Positions 30,301-40,147 of a DNA stretch of 64,000 nt are shown in pieces. Position numbers and translations under genes: made by a program. The number at the start of each line of letters is the position of its first letter. Position 1 is the stretch's first letter. The DNA is from Desulfobulbaceae bacterium (GTDB taxonomy: Bacteria; Desulfobacterota; Desulfobulbia; Desulfobulbales; Desulfocapsaceae). The notes beneath the pieces are model-generated. The model had not been told where the DNA came from, ran no database searches, and saw nothing but the letters and a program-made list of their open reading frames with translations. The stretch is from assembly GCA_008933635.1 (NCBI GenBank), contig WBUQ01000008.1, forward strand, positions 1 to 64,000, written 5' to 3'.

Positions 30301-30629
30301 TCGTCTGCGACGATGACCCCGCCGCCGCCGCCGAAGACCTTGATGTGGGACGCCTTCTTCTCTCGCAGGAGGTCGATCATGTATTTGAAGGACTCCATAT
30401 GTCCCCCCTGGTAACTCGACATCGCGATGCCCTGGGCATCTTCCTCGATCGCGGTATCGACGAGTTCCTGGACCGACCGGTTGTGGGCGAGGTGGATGAC
30501 CTCGACGCCGGAATCCTGCAGGATTCTCCGCATGATATTGGTGGAGACGTCGTGGCCGTCGAATAGCGAGGTGGCGGTGATGACCCTGATGTTGTTTTTC
30601 AGTTTCGAGGGGGTGGTCTCGGTACTCAT
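27351..30629 (-). CDS. icmF: Fused isobutyryl-CoA mutase IcmF (B12-dependent)
   Basis: Protein of 1092 aa with the IcmF order: an N-terminal B12-binding domain (about 14-145; DGHDVS with His26 as cobalt ligand, [17 protein letters not shown]), a MeaB/ArgK-type G-protein chaperone (about 200-420; P-loop [12 protein letters not shown] at 205-216, NKFEKKG as base motif), and a C-terminal acyl-CoA mutase TIM barrel (about 540-1092; [23 protein letters not shown]). IcmF interconverts isobutyryl-CoA and n-butyryl-CoA, and some members also act on pivalyl/isovaleryl-CoA. Good AGGAG ribosome site. It lies downstream of a TetR gene, acyl-CoA dehydrogenase and acyl-CoA synthetase, and ends at its own terminator. 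Confidence 0.95.
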   Translation of the reverse strand: MSTETTPSKLKNNIRVITATSLFDGHDVSTNIMRRILQDSGVEVIHLAHNRSVQELVDTAIEEDAQGIAMSSYQGGHMESFKYMIDLLREKKASHIKVFGGGGGVIVADEIRELEAYGVTKIYSPEDGASMGLQGMINHMIEHLDFSTLPYHDLNVENLHNADRMGIAGFITAVQQVKAGETDGFEGLIDRIRPLAEKHRPPVIGITGTGGAGKSSLTDEIILRFLHDMEDLTIAVICCDPSRRKTGGALLGDRIRMNSIATSTRVYMRSMATRESSSEISEALPEAIMVAKAADFDLIIVETAGIGQGDSKITDLADLSIYVMTSEYGAPSQLEKIDMLDYADIIVVNKFEKKGSDDAIRDIRKQVQRNRKAFSTRPEEFPVYGTIASKFNDDGVTALYHGIIELLNSKTGCGLKPSLPKPAGKTSSSKAIVIPPERIRYLSEITEAIRRYHRETGEQADKVRCRWHLLESAGLFGETGGETAAVLVAELKSKAEAVSTGLSPETLQLVQSWPVVQKAYSGDEYVYTVRGNELRVPLFTESLSHTRIPKISLPKFQDPGDIYTWLRKENLPGCFPFTGGVFPLKRTNEDPTRMFAGEGGPLQTNQRFKLLSANYPAKRLSTAFDSVTLYGWDPDVRPDIYGKIGTSGVSICTLDDVKLLYDGFDLCSPTTSVSMTINGPAPIILAMFMNTAIDQQIDHFTHERGRQPDDDEISQIRATVLSNVRGTVQADILKEDQGQNTCIFSIDFALKMMGDIQEFFIENNVRNFYSVSVSGYHIAEAGANPITQLALTLSNGFTYVEYYLARGMHIDQIAPNLSFFFSNGMEPEYTVIGRVARRIWAVAMREKYGASEGGQRLKYHIQTSGRSLHSQEIQFNDIRTTLQALCAIYDNCNSLHTNAYDEAITTPSAESVRRALAIQLIINREWGLAKNENMNQGSFIVEELTDLVEEAVMAEFDRITERGGVLGAMETGYQRSKIQEESLYYEALKHSGQYPIIGVNTFRNPDANFDEENARLELARASDEEKDDQLRRLARFHQLHRDESAAELRRLQKTALDGGNIFAQLMQTVRHCSLGQITGALYEVGGRYRRNM

Positions 30630-30782
30630 ATGCTCTCCTTCTTGAACGCAGAATGCGTGAAGCTGCCAGTTTTCAGCGGTACTGGCACGGTGCGCAGGGT
30701 TGATAGACGGGGAGAAGAAGTACAGGAGGCTGAGCGGGTATGCCGTTGACGAAAAGGGGTGAAGAGACGGGGCAGGATCGCA

Positions 30783-31430
30783 TCAACCTTTCTTCTTATC
30801 CAGGAAACACATTATAAATTCAGTTTGTTGCTCGATATACTGGTCAATGGTGAAGTATTTGGCGAAGTACCACCGCCGGAATGCCCAGGTGTGGCCGAGG
30901 ACCGAGATGTTATGGCTCATCAGGTTGATCGTCGCGTCATCCAGGTGGGGCAGCTTGCCGGTGCGCTTGAGTTCGGTCAGTGCCTCGACGAACAGGCCGG
31001 TGATCCGCATTTCTGCCTCGAGCACCTTTTTCTGCCATTTCTCCGGCAGAAAATGGGTGACCTGGTACATCAGCAGGACGTGGTCGCTCATCCGGTTGCA
31101 GACCATGAAATGCTCCCGGATGATATTGGCCAGCGCCTCCCGGCCCTGGAGGGACTTGGCCAGGACTTCTTTCAGGCCCTGTTCGACTTCCGAATGGATG
31201 GCGATGCAGACCAGGTAGAGAACATCGTCTTTGGTCGTCACATATTCGTAGAGTGAACCGATGGACAGACCTGTCGCCTTGGCCAGCGCCCGGGTGGTCG
31301 TCTTGTGGTAGCCGCGCTGGATGAACAGCTGCACGGCGGCATCGACGATCTGTCTTCTCCGTTCCCTGACCAGTTCCTTGTTTTTTATCTGGGTCTCGAT
31401 CTCCCGTGAATCGTCTCTTTCTATTTCCAT
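30783..31430 (-). CDS. TetR/AcrR-family transcriptional regulator
   Basis: Protein of 215 aa with a TetR N-terminal helix-turn-helix (RRRQIVDAAVQLFIQRGYHKTTTRALAKATGLSIGSLYEYVTTKDDVLY, about 24-72) and a helical ligand domain (about 80-215). Similar regulators control fatty-acid degradation genes and are released by acyl-CoA. Flanked by icmF and the acyl-CoA dehydrogenase on the same strand. The four palindromes in 34808-35205 are its most likely targets (inference); no copy was seen just before the tetR gene itself. Confidence 0.9.
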   Translation of the reverse strand: MEIERDDSREIETQIKNKELVRERRRQIVDAAVQLFIQRGYHKTTTRALAKATGLSIGSLYEYVTTKDDVLYLVCIAIHSEVEQGLKEVLAKSLQGREALANIIREHFMVCNRMSDHVLLMYQVTHFLPEKWQKKVLEAEMRITGLFVEALTELKRTGKLPHLDDATINLMSHNISVLGHTWAFRRWYFAKYFTIDQYIEQQTEFIMCFLDKKKG

Positions 31431-31552
31431 TCCAATTCGCTCCGCACAGGCTATTTTTGTTTGATTTTACTCAAGAAAATATCTCAGCATGAATAAACTA
31501 TACAAAATTCCTGCAGAACAAAAGAAAAATGTGAAAGATTGATCCATGTCGA

Positions 31553-31579
31553 TGGCGTGCCAGTCGGTACGGCACGCCA
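31553..31579 (-). terminator. Hairpin after the acyl-CoA dehydrogenase gene
   Basis: Perfect 9-bp stem TGGCGTGCC (31553-31561) and GGCACGCCA (31571-31579) with a 9-nt loop, 58 nt beyond the leftward stop. The sequence beyond is T-rich but has no uninterrupted T-run next to the stem, so it may be a weak terminator or mRNA-end stabiliser. Confidence 0.45.
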
Positions 31580-31636
31580 CCGCCGCGGGGTGGATACAGC
31601 GCCAGATCTCCACAGACATCGGGCGATTCTGGGTGC

Positions 31637-32782
31637 TTACCTGGTCAGTGCAGTGCCGATGACCAGGCGCTGGATTTCGCTTGTTCCCTCGTAGATCTCG
31701 GTGATCTTGGCATCCCGCATCATACGTTCTACCGGAAATTCACGGGTATAACCGTAGCCGCCGAAGATCTGCACCGCCTGGGTCGTAACCCGCATTGCCG
31801 TCTCGCTGGCAAAGAGCTTCGCCATGGCCGAATCGGTGGAGTAGGGGAGTCCGGCGCTTGCGCGGTATGCAGCCTTGTAGACCAGGAGCCTCGCCGCCTC
31901 GACCTGGGTGGCCATGTCGGCGAGTTGAAACTGCACGCCCTGGAACCTGGCGATGGGCGAATCGAACTGTCTGCGTTCCCTAGCATAGGCAACCGAGGCG
32001 TCCAGGGCCCCCTGGGCGATGCCGAGGGCCTGAGAGGCGATGCCGATGCGGCCGCCGTCCAGTGTCTTCATCGCGATCTTGAACCCCTTGCCGGCCTCGC
32101 CGAGCATGTTTTCCGCAGGAATCCGGCAGTTGTCGAAGATCAGCTCGAGGGTGGGCGAGGAGCGGATGCCCAGTTTCTTTTCCTTCTTGCCGAAGGAGAA
32201 GCCTGGCGTGCCTTTTTCGACAATAAAGGCGCTGATTCCATGGTGTTTCTCGGCATCCTTGTCGGTCCGGGCGAAAACGACATAGGTGTCGCCCTCGCCG
32301 GCGTTGGTGATGAAGATCTTGGTGCCGTTGACGACCCAGTCGCTGCCGTCGCGAACGGCGGTCGTTCTTGTGCCCCCGGCATCGGAGCCTGCCGAGGGCT
32401 CGGTCAGGCCGAAGGCGCCGAGTTTCTCCCCCTGGGCCATCGGCTTCAGGAACCGCTGTTTCTGTTCCTCTGTGCCGAACAGGAAAATGGGATTCGATCC
32501 GAGTGAAATGTGGGCCGAGAGCGTCACCCCGGTGGAGGCGCAGACGCGGGAGAGTTCCTCGACGGCGATGGCATAGCTGAGATAGTCGGCTCCGCCGCCG
32601 CCATACTGCTCGGGGAAGATGATGCCGGTTAGACCGAGCTCGGCGAGGCGGCCGAACATCAGGTCACGATCAAAGTGTTCCTCTTCGTCCCGTATCCCCG
32701 CGGAGGGTCCGACTTCCTTTTCGGCAAATTCGCGGACCATGTCACGGATCAGATTCTGTTCTTCGGTCAGGGCAAAATGCAT
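31637..32782 (-). CDS. Acyl-CoA dehydrogenase (short/medium-chain type)
   Basis: FAD flavoprotein of 381 aa. Motifs: [21 protein letters not shown] (FAD/substrate contact), [71 protein letters not shown] with the catalytic Glu365. Glu at this position is typical of short- and medium-chain enzymes. It should oxidise butyryl-CoA or a similar acyl-CoA to the 2-enoyl-CoA, passing electrons to ETF. It lies downstream of the synthetase gene on one strand. A paralogue is at 41748-42905. Confidence 0.93.
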   Translation of the reverse strand: MHFALTEEQNLIRDMVREFAEKEVGPSAGIRDEEEHFDRDLMFGRLAELGLTGIIFPEQYGGGGADYLSYAIAVEELSRVCASTGVTLSAHISLGSNPIFLFGTEEQKQRFLKPMAQGEKLGAFGLTEPSAGSDAGGTRTTAVRDGSDWVVNGTKIFITNAGEGDTYVVFARTDKDAEKHHGISAFIVEKGTPGFSFGKKEKKLGIRSSPTLELIFDNCRIPAENMLGEAGKGFKIAMKTLDGGRIGIASQALGIAQGALDASVAYARERRQFDSPIARFQGVQFQLADMATQVEAARLLVYKAAYRASAGLPYSTDSAMAKLFASETAMRVTTQAVQIFGGYGYTREFPVERMMRDAKITEIYEGTSEIQRLVIGTALTR

Positions 32783-32852
32783 GGTGATAGCTCCAGAAGG
32801 CTGAGGAGGTGAATGGATTGGATCATTGACGCCGGCCTGGATGGTTCATGAG

Positions 32853-32898
32853 GCCTCCGGAACCGCGCTCTGCCGAGCGGGGTCCTGCTTCCGGAGGC
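32853..32898. repeat. Nested hairpin between synthetase and dehydrogenase genes
   Basis: Outer perfect 10-bp stem GCCTCCGGAA (32853-32862) and TTCCGGAGGC (32889-32898); inside it CGCTC (32866-32870) pairs with GAGCG (32875-32879). No T-run follows in either direction, so RNA processing or differential stability within the operon is more likely than termination. Confidence 0.5.
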
Positions 32899-32964
32899 AC
32901 TCCGTTGAACCGGCTATTGTCTGTAACGCCCGCTACCCGGTCTCTGCGGGCAAGGTGTTGAGGT

Positions 32965-34731
<1,767 letters not shown>

Positions 34732-34807
34732 AGAATAACTCCTTATTTTTTAAATTAATGGAAAGCTGGAGGGAGTGTAGCAGCTCCTCCGGTGGTTGAC
34801 TGTTGCA

Positions 34808-34821
34808 ACCGAGCGCTCGGT
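34808..34821. promoter_or_regulatory. Putative TetR operator, copy 1
   Basis: ACCGAGCGCTCGGT, a perfect 14-bp palindrome 77-90 bp before the synthetase start. It is the most symmetric of the four copies. Confidence 0.6.
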
Positions 34822-34843
34822 CGGCAAAACGACCATATTGTCT

Positions 34844-34857
34844 ATCGAGCGCTCGCT
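34844..34857. promoter_or_regulatory. Putative TetR operator, copy 2
   Basis: ATCGAGCGCTCGCT; the core CGAGCGCTCG is a perfect 10-bp palindrome. Centre-to-centre distance to copy 1 is 36 bp. A second overlapping inverted repeat, CGAGCG-CT-CGCTCG, spans 34846-34859. Confidence 0.55.
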
Positions 34858-35102
34858 CGGACACAAAAAAGCTTAAGTCGACTTCGTTCTTTTTGTCAAA
34901 ATATTTTTTTGACCGGAAAAGAATTGAGAGCCCGTTTGGTGCTGTTCCCATGCCTCGTCTACACTATGGATGTCCACTGGAGGATGCGTATTCTGGCGTT
35001 TCTTTGCCGGATTGGTTGTCAGGAATCATCAGAAGAGAAAAGCGTCTGATTCAAGAAAAATGATTGACAAATACAGAGCAGGGGGGAATCATCGCACAAA
35101 TG

Positions 35103-35116
35103 ATTGAGCGCTTGTT
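35103..35116. promoter_or_regulatory. Putative TetR operator, copy 3
   Basis: ATTGAGCGCTTGTT followed by CGG; one half-site is degenerate. It lies about 34 bp past a TTGACA at 35064. Confidence 0.45.
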
Positions 35117-35191
35117 CGGCAATCATGCAAATCATGTTACTCACATTATTCATCTTATAACCAGGAGGAAATAAAAAACATTTCAAAATTG

Positions 35192-35205
35192 ACTGAGCGC
35201 TCGGA
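35192..35205. promoter_or_regulatory. Putative TetR operator, copy 4
   Basis: ACTGAGCGCTCGGA with a perfect GAGCGCTC core, 141 bp before the membrane protein start; overlaps a TTGACT at 35189-35194. Confidence 0.55.
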
Positions 35206-35345
35206 CGCAACGGCATGACCCCCAAAAAAACTGAGTTACAGAAGCACGATCATCGCGGGGACAAACAGGTATCGGGACGTTTACCTGATTGGACCCCCAG
35301 GCCTGAAGCGAAGTATCTACTCACGTTTTCAACAAGGAGGAGTGT

Positions 35346-36659
35346 ATGGCCGCAGGAGAATTGAAGCCGAGATGGGGGCAACCCCTGACCGGTATAATCT
35401 CGTTTGGAGTGTTTTTCGGTATAGCCTGGATTCTCTGGTATCTGCTCAGCGATCCCCGAGGACCAGTGCACGCTTTCCCGTATCCGTTCGTCCTGTACCT
35501 CGCCATGATGATCCTCGTCGGTCTCTGGCAGCACATGTTTCTCGGCGACTGGCCGTTTCAGGATATCCCCCAGCCTGCAAGGGGCGTCATCGAGACAATT
35601 GTCAATCTGGCCCTAGTCTGGTTCGTCATTCACGTCGTTTTCTACCGAATTTTCGGCCTGGGTTTCAATTTCCTCAGCCAGAGCAACCTGGAAGCGCTCG
35701 CCGGCAGCGGTTCGTATATCGCCCAGTTCAAGGATGCGGCAGGAGCGGTTGCCACCTGCGGCAAGGAACTCAACCTCGAGAAGCTCGTCGCCGGCGCCGC
35801 CCGTTATGGCGAACGGGCTGTCGTCTGCTTTGTCTTGATCGGCTTCTTCAGCTACCCGTTCATCACCATCCTGTTCGGCAAATGGCCGGTCAGGCCGAGT
35901 GACCTCAAGCAGCCGGCGGCAGGACTTGCCGAATTCGGCTGGGCGTCCCTGTGGACCCTGATATTCTACTCTGTCCTGATCGTCCCGTTCTGGGGGATGA
36001 TCTACGGCAAGGTGTTCGGCACCTCCATCGGCATGAACTTCCCCTGGTGGGGCGATATCGCCGGAACACCGCATGTGCACTGGGTATTCGGCTGGTGGGA
36101 GTGGATGATCGTCGTCCTCTTCATGACGCCGAACGTCTGGCGGATGAAGCCCTGGTCTGCAATCAACCTGCCGCAGCCGCTGAAGGGCCTGGTCTCCTTT
36201 CTGATCATCTTTGTCCTCGGCTACCTCATCGCCACGCTCTGCGTCAAACTGGCGCCCGCCTGGCTGCCCGACATGACCGCCGCACTGGAGCACAACAACA
36301 AGGACAGCCTGATGCGGTTCCTGTGGTACCATGCCGCCGAGATCGCCGGCTTCACCCTGATCCCCTTCCTTGTCTGGCACCATTATTTCGACGACATGGT
36401 GCCGATGCAGGACAAGGACTCATGGAACGCATTCTGGTTCAGGACGTTGGGCGTACTTTTCTTCTGTGTGCTCAACTACATCTTTTTCTACTACATCAAT
36501 TTCGGCCACTGGGGCCTTGGCAATCACCACATGGCGCATGACGTTGCCGACAGGATCCTCCACGGCGAGTCGCTGATCTGGAATTTCTGGTGGATCATTC
36601 CGTTGCTGTGGAATGAGTGGTTCTTCCACAAATGGCCGTTCTATACCCATGAGCACTGA
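35346..36659 (+). CDS. Polytopic membrane protein with repeated QPxxG/WP units, His- and Trp-rich
   Basis: Not recognised; 437 aa with about ten hydrophobic helices. A short motif Q-P-x-x-G opens four helices at residues 12-16, 76-80, 189-193 and 277-281, and WP or KPW motifs precede the next unit at 69-70, 180-181, 268-270 and 430-431, so the protein seems built from diverged repeats of two helices. The C-terminal third is rich in His (345, 346, 388, 394, 395, 398, 406, 428, 435, 437) and Trp, suggesting metal or haem/quinone contact. Strong AGGAGG ribosome site. It is the first gene of the plus-strand acyl-CoA operon; uptake of a short-chain acid or electron transfer to the quinone pool are both possible, neither shown. 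Confidence 0.8.
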   Translation: MAAGELKPRWGQPLTGIISFGVFFGIAWILWYLLSDPRGPVHAFPYPFVLYLAMMILVGLWQHMFLGDWPFQDIPQPARGVIETIVNLALVWFVIHVVFYRIFGLGFNFLSQSNLEALAGSGSYIAQFKDAAGAVATCGKELNLEKLVAGAARYGERAVVCFVLIGFFSYPFITILFGKWPVRPSDLKQPAAGLAEFGWASLWTLIFYSVLIVPFWGMIYGKVFGTSIGMNFPWWGDIAGTPHVHWVFGWWEWMIVVLFMTPNVWRMKPWSAINLPQPLKGLVSFLIIFVLGYLIATLCVKLAPAWLPDMTAALEHNNKDSLMRFLWYHAAEIAGFTLIPFLVWHHYFDDMVPMQDKDSWNAFWFRTLGVLFFCVLNYIFFYYINFGHWGLGNHHMAHDVADRILHGESLIWNFWWIIPLLWNEWFFHKWPFYTHEH

Positions 36660-36694
36660 AAGAGATGTGATACAATGACAGTGGTTGAGGGAAT

Positions 36695-36719
36695 GGTTCC
36701 CCGGCTGGACCGGGGAGCC
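36695..36719 (+). repeat. Hairpin 1 in the leader between membrane protein and thiolase
   Basis: GGTTCCCCGG (36695-36704) and CCGGGGAGCC (36710-36719), 10 bp with one G-U pair and a CTGGA loop, 36 nt after the membrane protein stop. No T-run follows. Confidence 0.5.
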
Positions 36720-36751
36720 TTCCCCGCTGCAGAGCGGTTGTCGAAAACAAA

Positions 36752-36777
36752 CCTGTCGGGTTTCTGAGCCCGGCAGG
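36752..36777 (+). repeat. Hairpin 2 in the leader between membrane protein and thiolase
   Basis: CCTGTCGGG (36752-36760) and CCCGGCAGG (36769-36777), 9 bp with one G-U pair and an 8-nt loop, 25 nt before the thiolase start. Confidence 0.45.
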
Positions 36778-36801
36778 GTGTGAACAGAGATGAGGAACAG
36801 T

Positions 36802-37977
36802 ATGAGAAAAGCAGTCATTGTCAGCGCAGTCCGCACTCCTCTTGGAAATTTCGGCGGGACATTGAGCACTGTCGGCGCAACCGATCTTGGCGCCCACGTC
36901 ATCCGTGAGGCCGTCAGAAGGGCGGGTATCGATGGAAAGCATGTCGATGAGTGCATCATGGGCATGGTCCTTCCCTGCGGCTATGGACAGAACCCCGGGA
37001 AGCAGGCAGCGATCAAGGCCGGCCTGCCCCAGGAGGTCGAGGCCATCACGGTCAACAAGGTCTGCGGTTCCTCGCTCAAGGCAGTGATGCTTGCCGCCCA
37101 GGCCGTGCAGTGCGGCGACGCCGATGTGGTCGTCGCAGGTGGGATGGAGAACATGAGCATGGCCCCCTATTACATGGACAAGGCCCGATGGGGTCTGCGG
37201 ATGGGGCCGGGAAAAATTGAGGACCACATGGTCCACGACGGCCTGTGGGATGTCGTCAACGACTTCCACATGGGTATGTCGAATGAACTGATCTGCGACA
37301 AATGGCAGGTCAACCGGGAAGACCAGGACCGTTTTGCCGCCGAATCCTACCGCCGGGCGCGATCTGCCTGCGAGGGCGGCGTGTTTGACGAGGAGATCGC
37401 ACCGGTCCCGGTGCCGGCCAAAAAGGGCGAAGTCACGCTCTTTGCCCGTGATGAATGTCCGGTCGAGACACCCTACGAGACACTGGCGAAGATGCGGCCC
37501 GTTTTCCGGAAAGATGGCGTCGGCACCGCCGGCAACGCCTCGATCATCAGCGATGGTGCTGCCGCACTGGTGGTGATGAGCCGGGACAAGGCCGATCAGC
37601 TCGGCTGCAAGGTGATGGCCGAGATCGGTGCCCAGGCCTCGGCCGGCATCGAACTCAGGTATGTCCTGATGGCCCCGATCCTGGCCATTCCCAAGGTTCT
37701 GAAAAAGCAGGGCATCAGTATCGGCGATATCGATATCTTCGAGATCAACGAGGCCTTCAGCGGGACTTCGGTCGCCATCAACCGGGTGCTGGAACTCGAT
37801 GGCACAAGGGTCAACGTCAACGGCGGCAGTGTCGCCCTCGGACACCCGATCGGCGCCAGCGGCGCCCGGGTCCTGACCACGCTGCTGTATCAGATGCAGC
37901 GGCAGGATGCCAGAACCGGTCTGGCCTCGCTCTGCCTTGGCGGCGGAGAGGCTGTTGCCCTGGTGGTCACGCGTTAA
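36802..37977 (+). CDS. Acetyl-CoA acetyltransferase (thiolase)
   Basis: Thiolase of 391 aa with catalytic Cys88 (NKVCGSSLKA), His348 (GHPIGASGAR) and Cys378 (CLGGGEA), full length. It should cleave acetoacetyl-CoA to two acetyl-CoA, or the reverse. The ATG at 36802 is preferred for its GAGGAA site 6 nt upstream; an ATG at 36790 is in frame. It is followed at 52 bp by 3-hydroxyacyl-CoA dehydrogenase. Two GC-rich hairpins lie in its leader. Confidence 0.94.
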   Translation: MRKAVIVSAVRTPLGNFGGTLSTVGATDLGAHVIREAVRRAGIDGKHVDECIMGMVLPCGYGQNPGKQAAIKAGLPQEVEAITVNKVCGSSLKAVMLAAQAVQCGDADVVVAGGMENMSMAPYYMDKARWGLRMGPGKIEDHMVHDGLWDVVNDFHMGMSNELICDKWQVNREDQDRFAAESYRRARSACEGGVFDEEIAPVPVPAKKGEVTLFARDECPVETPYETLAKMRPVFRKDGVGTAGNASIISDGAAALVVMSRDKADQLGCKVMAEIGAQASAGIELRYVLMAPILAIPKVLKKQGISIGDIDIFEINEAFSGTSVAINRVLELDGTRVNVNGGSVALGHPIGASGARVLTTLLYQMQRQDARTGLASLCLGGGEAVALVVTR

Positions 37978-38029
37978 TGCAGAAGTCCCGCGTATCGAAG
38001 AAATTAATTGAATAAATAGAGGAATATTC

Positions 38030-38878
38030 ATGGATATCAGGACATTCGGGGTGATCGGCGCAGGCCAGATGGGAAACGGCATCGCCCAGGTGGCGGCTGC
38101 CAGCGGACTGCAGGTGCTGATGAGCGACATCAAGGAGGAGTTCACCGCCCGGGGACTCGCCGCCATCACCAAAAATCTCGACCGCGGTGTCGAAAAGGGA
38201 AAGCTGGACAAAGCCGATCGCGACGCCATCCTGGGAAGGATCAGGACCACCACCGACCTGCAGGACATGCAGGCGGCGGACTATGTCGTTGAGGCAGCTG
38301 TCGAGCGCGAGGATCTGAAGTTCAAGATTTTCCGCGACCTCGATGCCATTTGTCCGCCGTCGGTGATCCTGGCGTCGAACACCTCATCGATCCCGATCGG
38401 CCGGATTGCCGCCCAGACCGGCAGGCCCGGCAAGGTCATCGGCATGCACTTCATGAATCCGGTGCCGGTGATGAAACTGGTCGAGGTGATCCGGGCCCTG
38501 GCGACTTCCCAGGAGACCTTTGACGTCACCTGGCAGCTCTGTCTGAAATTCGGCAAGACGCCGGCGGAGGCCAACGACTTCCCGGGATTCATCGCCAACC
38601 GGATCCTGATGCCGATGATCAACGAGGCGGTATTCTGCCTTTACCAGGGGGTCGGCAAGGCAGAGGACATCGACACGGTCATGAAGCTGGGGATGAATCA
38701 CCCGCTCGGGCCGCTGGCCCTGGCCGACCTTATCGGCCTCGACACCTGTCTGGCGATCATGGAGACCCTCTTCGACGGGTTCAAGGATCCGAAATACCGA
38801 CCCTGTCCGCTTTTGAGGAAATATGTCGAGGCCGGCTGGCTGGGCAGAAAAACCGGGAGGGGATTTTTCAGCTACTGA
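38030..38878 (+). CDS. 3-hydroxybutyryl-CoA dehydrogenase
   Basis: Protein of 282 aa, the length of the stand-alone (Hbd/PaaH) form. NAD-binding motif [17 protein letters not shown] (6-22), active-site segment [16 protein letters not shown] with the catalytic His, [12 protein letters not shown] and [15 protein letters not shown]. It oxidises (S)-3-hydroxybutyryl-CoA to acetoacetyl-CoA with NAD, just before the thiolase step encoded upstream. AGAGGAA ribosome site. Confidence 0.94.
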   Translation: MDIRTFGVIGAGQMGNGIAQVAAASGLQVLMSDIKEEFTARGLAAITKNLDRGVEKGKLDKADRDAILGRIRTTTDLQDMQAADYVVEAAVEREDLKFKIFRDLDAICPPSVILASNTSSIPIGRIAAQTGRPGKVIGMHFMNPVPVMKLVEVIRALATSQETFDVTWQLCLKFGKTPAEANDFPGFIANRILMPMINEAVFCLYQGVGKAEDIDTVMKLGMNHPLGPLALADLIGLDTCLAIMETLFDGFKDPKYRPCPLLRKYVEAGWLGRKTGRGFFSY

Positions 38879-38918
38879 AACAGCCACTTCAGGAAGTGAT
38901 TGAGCGGGAGGTCTAGCG

Positions 38919-40124
38919 ATGGATGCATATTGCCTGGTAACGCCGCCGGAGGAGCTGCGTGAACGGATAGCGGGACTGCAGCAGTCTCTGCGGCAGAGGG
39001 AACTCGATGGGGCACTGATCGTCCAGAAAACCGACCTGTTCTATTTTGCCGCAACGGCCCAGCAGGGTTGGCTGTATGTCCCGGCGGCCGGCGAACCACT
39101 GTTGATGGTCTTCAAGGAATTTGAGCGGGCGCGGAGCGAATCGGCTCTGGCCAACGTCGTTTCCATCGCCAGCCCGAAGAAAATCACCCAGGCCATCGGG
39201 GAAGCCGGTCTGCCGCAGCCGGCGAAAGTCGGCATGGAACTCGATGTCCTGCCGACCAATCTCTATTTCCAGTACGCCGATATTTTCAAGGGCGCCAGCG
39301 TCGTCGACGTGTCGACCGAGATCCGTTTGCTCAGGGCGGTCAAATCCCCCTACGAGATCGGGCTGATCCGGCAGGCTGCCGCCTGTTCGGATGCCGTCGC
39401 CGCCAGGATGCCAGATCTGCTGCGGGAGGGGAAGACGGAGGTGGAGCTGGCAGGTGAACTCGAGGCCTATGCCAGGAGCCTCGGCCACCAGGGAATCGTC
39501 AGGATGCGATTGTGGGGCAGCGAGTTGTTCTATGGCCATCTGATGGCCGGCCCGTCAGCTGCCGTCCCGAGCTATCTCGCCTCGCCCACCGGCGGCAGCG
39601 GGGTCAGTCCGCTGATCGGGCAGGGGGCCGGCTTCAGGAAAATTGCCAGAAACGAGCCTGTCCTTCTCGATTATGTCTTCGCCCTCAATGGGTATATCTC
39701 AGACCATGCGCGGATTTTCGTCATCGGTACCCTCCCTGACGAACTGTTGCGGGCCCATGCGGCGATGCTCGAAATCCAGGAAGAGGTGAAACGGCTGGCC
39801 GTGCCTGGTGCGGTGAGCGGCGAGATCTACGACCAGATGGTCGCTTCCGCGGAACGGAAAGGGTATGGCGAGTGGTTCATGGGGGTTGGCGATCGCCGGA
39901 TCAGGTTCACCGGACACGGCGTCGGCCTGGAACTGGACGAGTTTCCCTTTCTCGCCAAGGGGCAGCGGCTCGAGCTGGCCGAAGGCATGATCATTGCCCT
40001 GGAGCCCAAGGTCATCTTCCCCGGCAAAGGGGTGGTCGGGATCGAGAACACCATGCTGGTTACGGCAAACGGTCTGGAACCGCTGACCAGAATATCTGAC
40101 GATATCACCATGCTGGCAGGGTGA
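38919..40124 (+). CDS. M24-family Xaa-Pro peptidase-like metalloenzyme
   Basis: Protein of 401 aa with an N-terminal creatinase-like domain (about 1-150) and a C-terminal pita-bread domain. All five metal ligands can be placed: Asp251, Asp262, His333 (TGHGVGLEL), Glu362 and Glu376, so it should be an active dinuclear aminopeptidase P/prolidase-type enzyme. Its place inside a beta-oxidation operon is unexplained; creatinase-like relatives act on C-N bonds other than peptides, so a non-peptide substrate is possible. Confidence 0.88.
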   Translation: MDAYCLVTPPEELRERIAGLQQSLRQRELDGALIVQKTDLFYFAATAQQGWLYVPAAGEPLLMVFKEFERARSESALANVVSIASPKKITQAIGEAGLPQPAKVGMELDVLPTNLYFQYADIFKGASVVDVSTEIRLLRAVKSPYEIGLIRQAAACSDAVAARMPDLLREGKTEVELAGELEAYARSLGHQGIVRMRLWGSELFYGHLMAGPSAAVPSYLASPTGGSGVSPLIGQGAGFRKIARNEPVLLDYVFALNGYISDHARIFVIGTLPDELLRAHAAMLEIQEEVKRLAVPGAVSGEIYDQMVASAERKGYGEWFMGVGDRRIRFTGHGVGLELDEFPFLAKGQRLELAEGMIIALEPKVIFPGKGVVGIENTMLVTANGLEPLTRISDDITMLAG

Positions 40125-40147
40125 TTCGCCGCAACAAGGAGAAGGTT

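Larger units (their letters stand above)
34732..35345. promoter_or_regulatory. 614-bp divergent regulatory region of the acyl-CoA module
   Basis: AT-rich spacer between the leftward synthetase and the rightward membrane protein gene. No convincing coding sequence. It holds four copies of a GAGCGCTCG-type palindrome in two pairs (34808 and 34844; 35103 and 35192), each pair nearer one of the genes. TTGACA boxes occur at 34894-34899 (leftward) and 35064-35069 (rightward), but their -10 boxes are poor, so start sites are not assigned. Confidence 0.65.

Noticed and set aside
29097-30566. 489-codon open frame on the plus strand
   Set aside because: Antisense to icmF, which is complete; no family resemblance.
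34994-35009. Possible sigma54 promoter (TGGCGTTTCTTTGC)
   Set aside because: Only 9 nt separate GG and GC, where 10 are needed, and no enhancer-binding protein gene is near.
36595-38268. 557-codon open frame on the minus strand
   Set aside because: Antisense to thiolase and 3-hydroxybutyryl-CoA dehydrogenase genes; the composition is that of a shadow frame.
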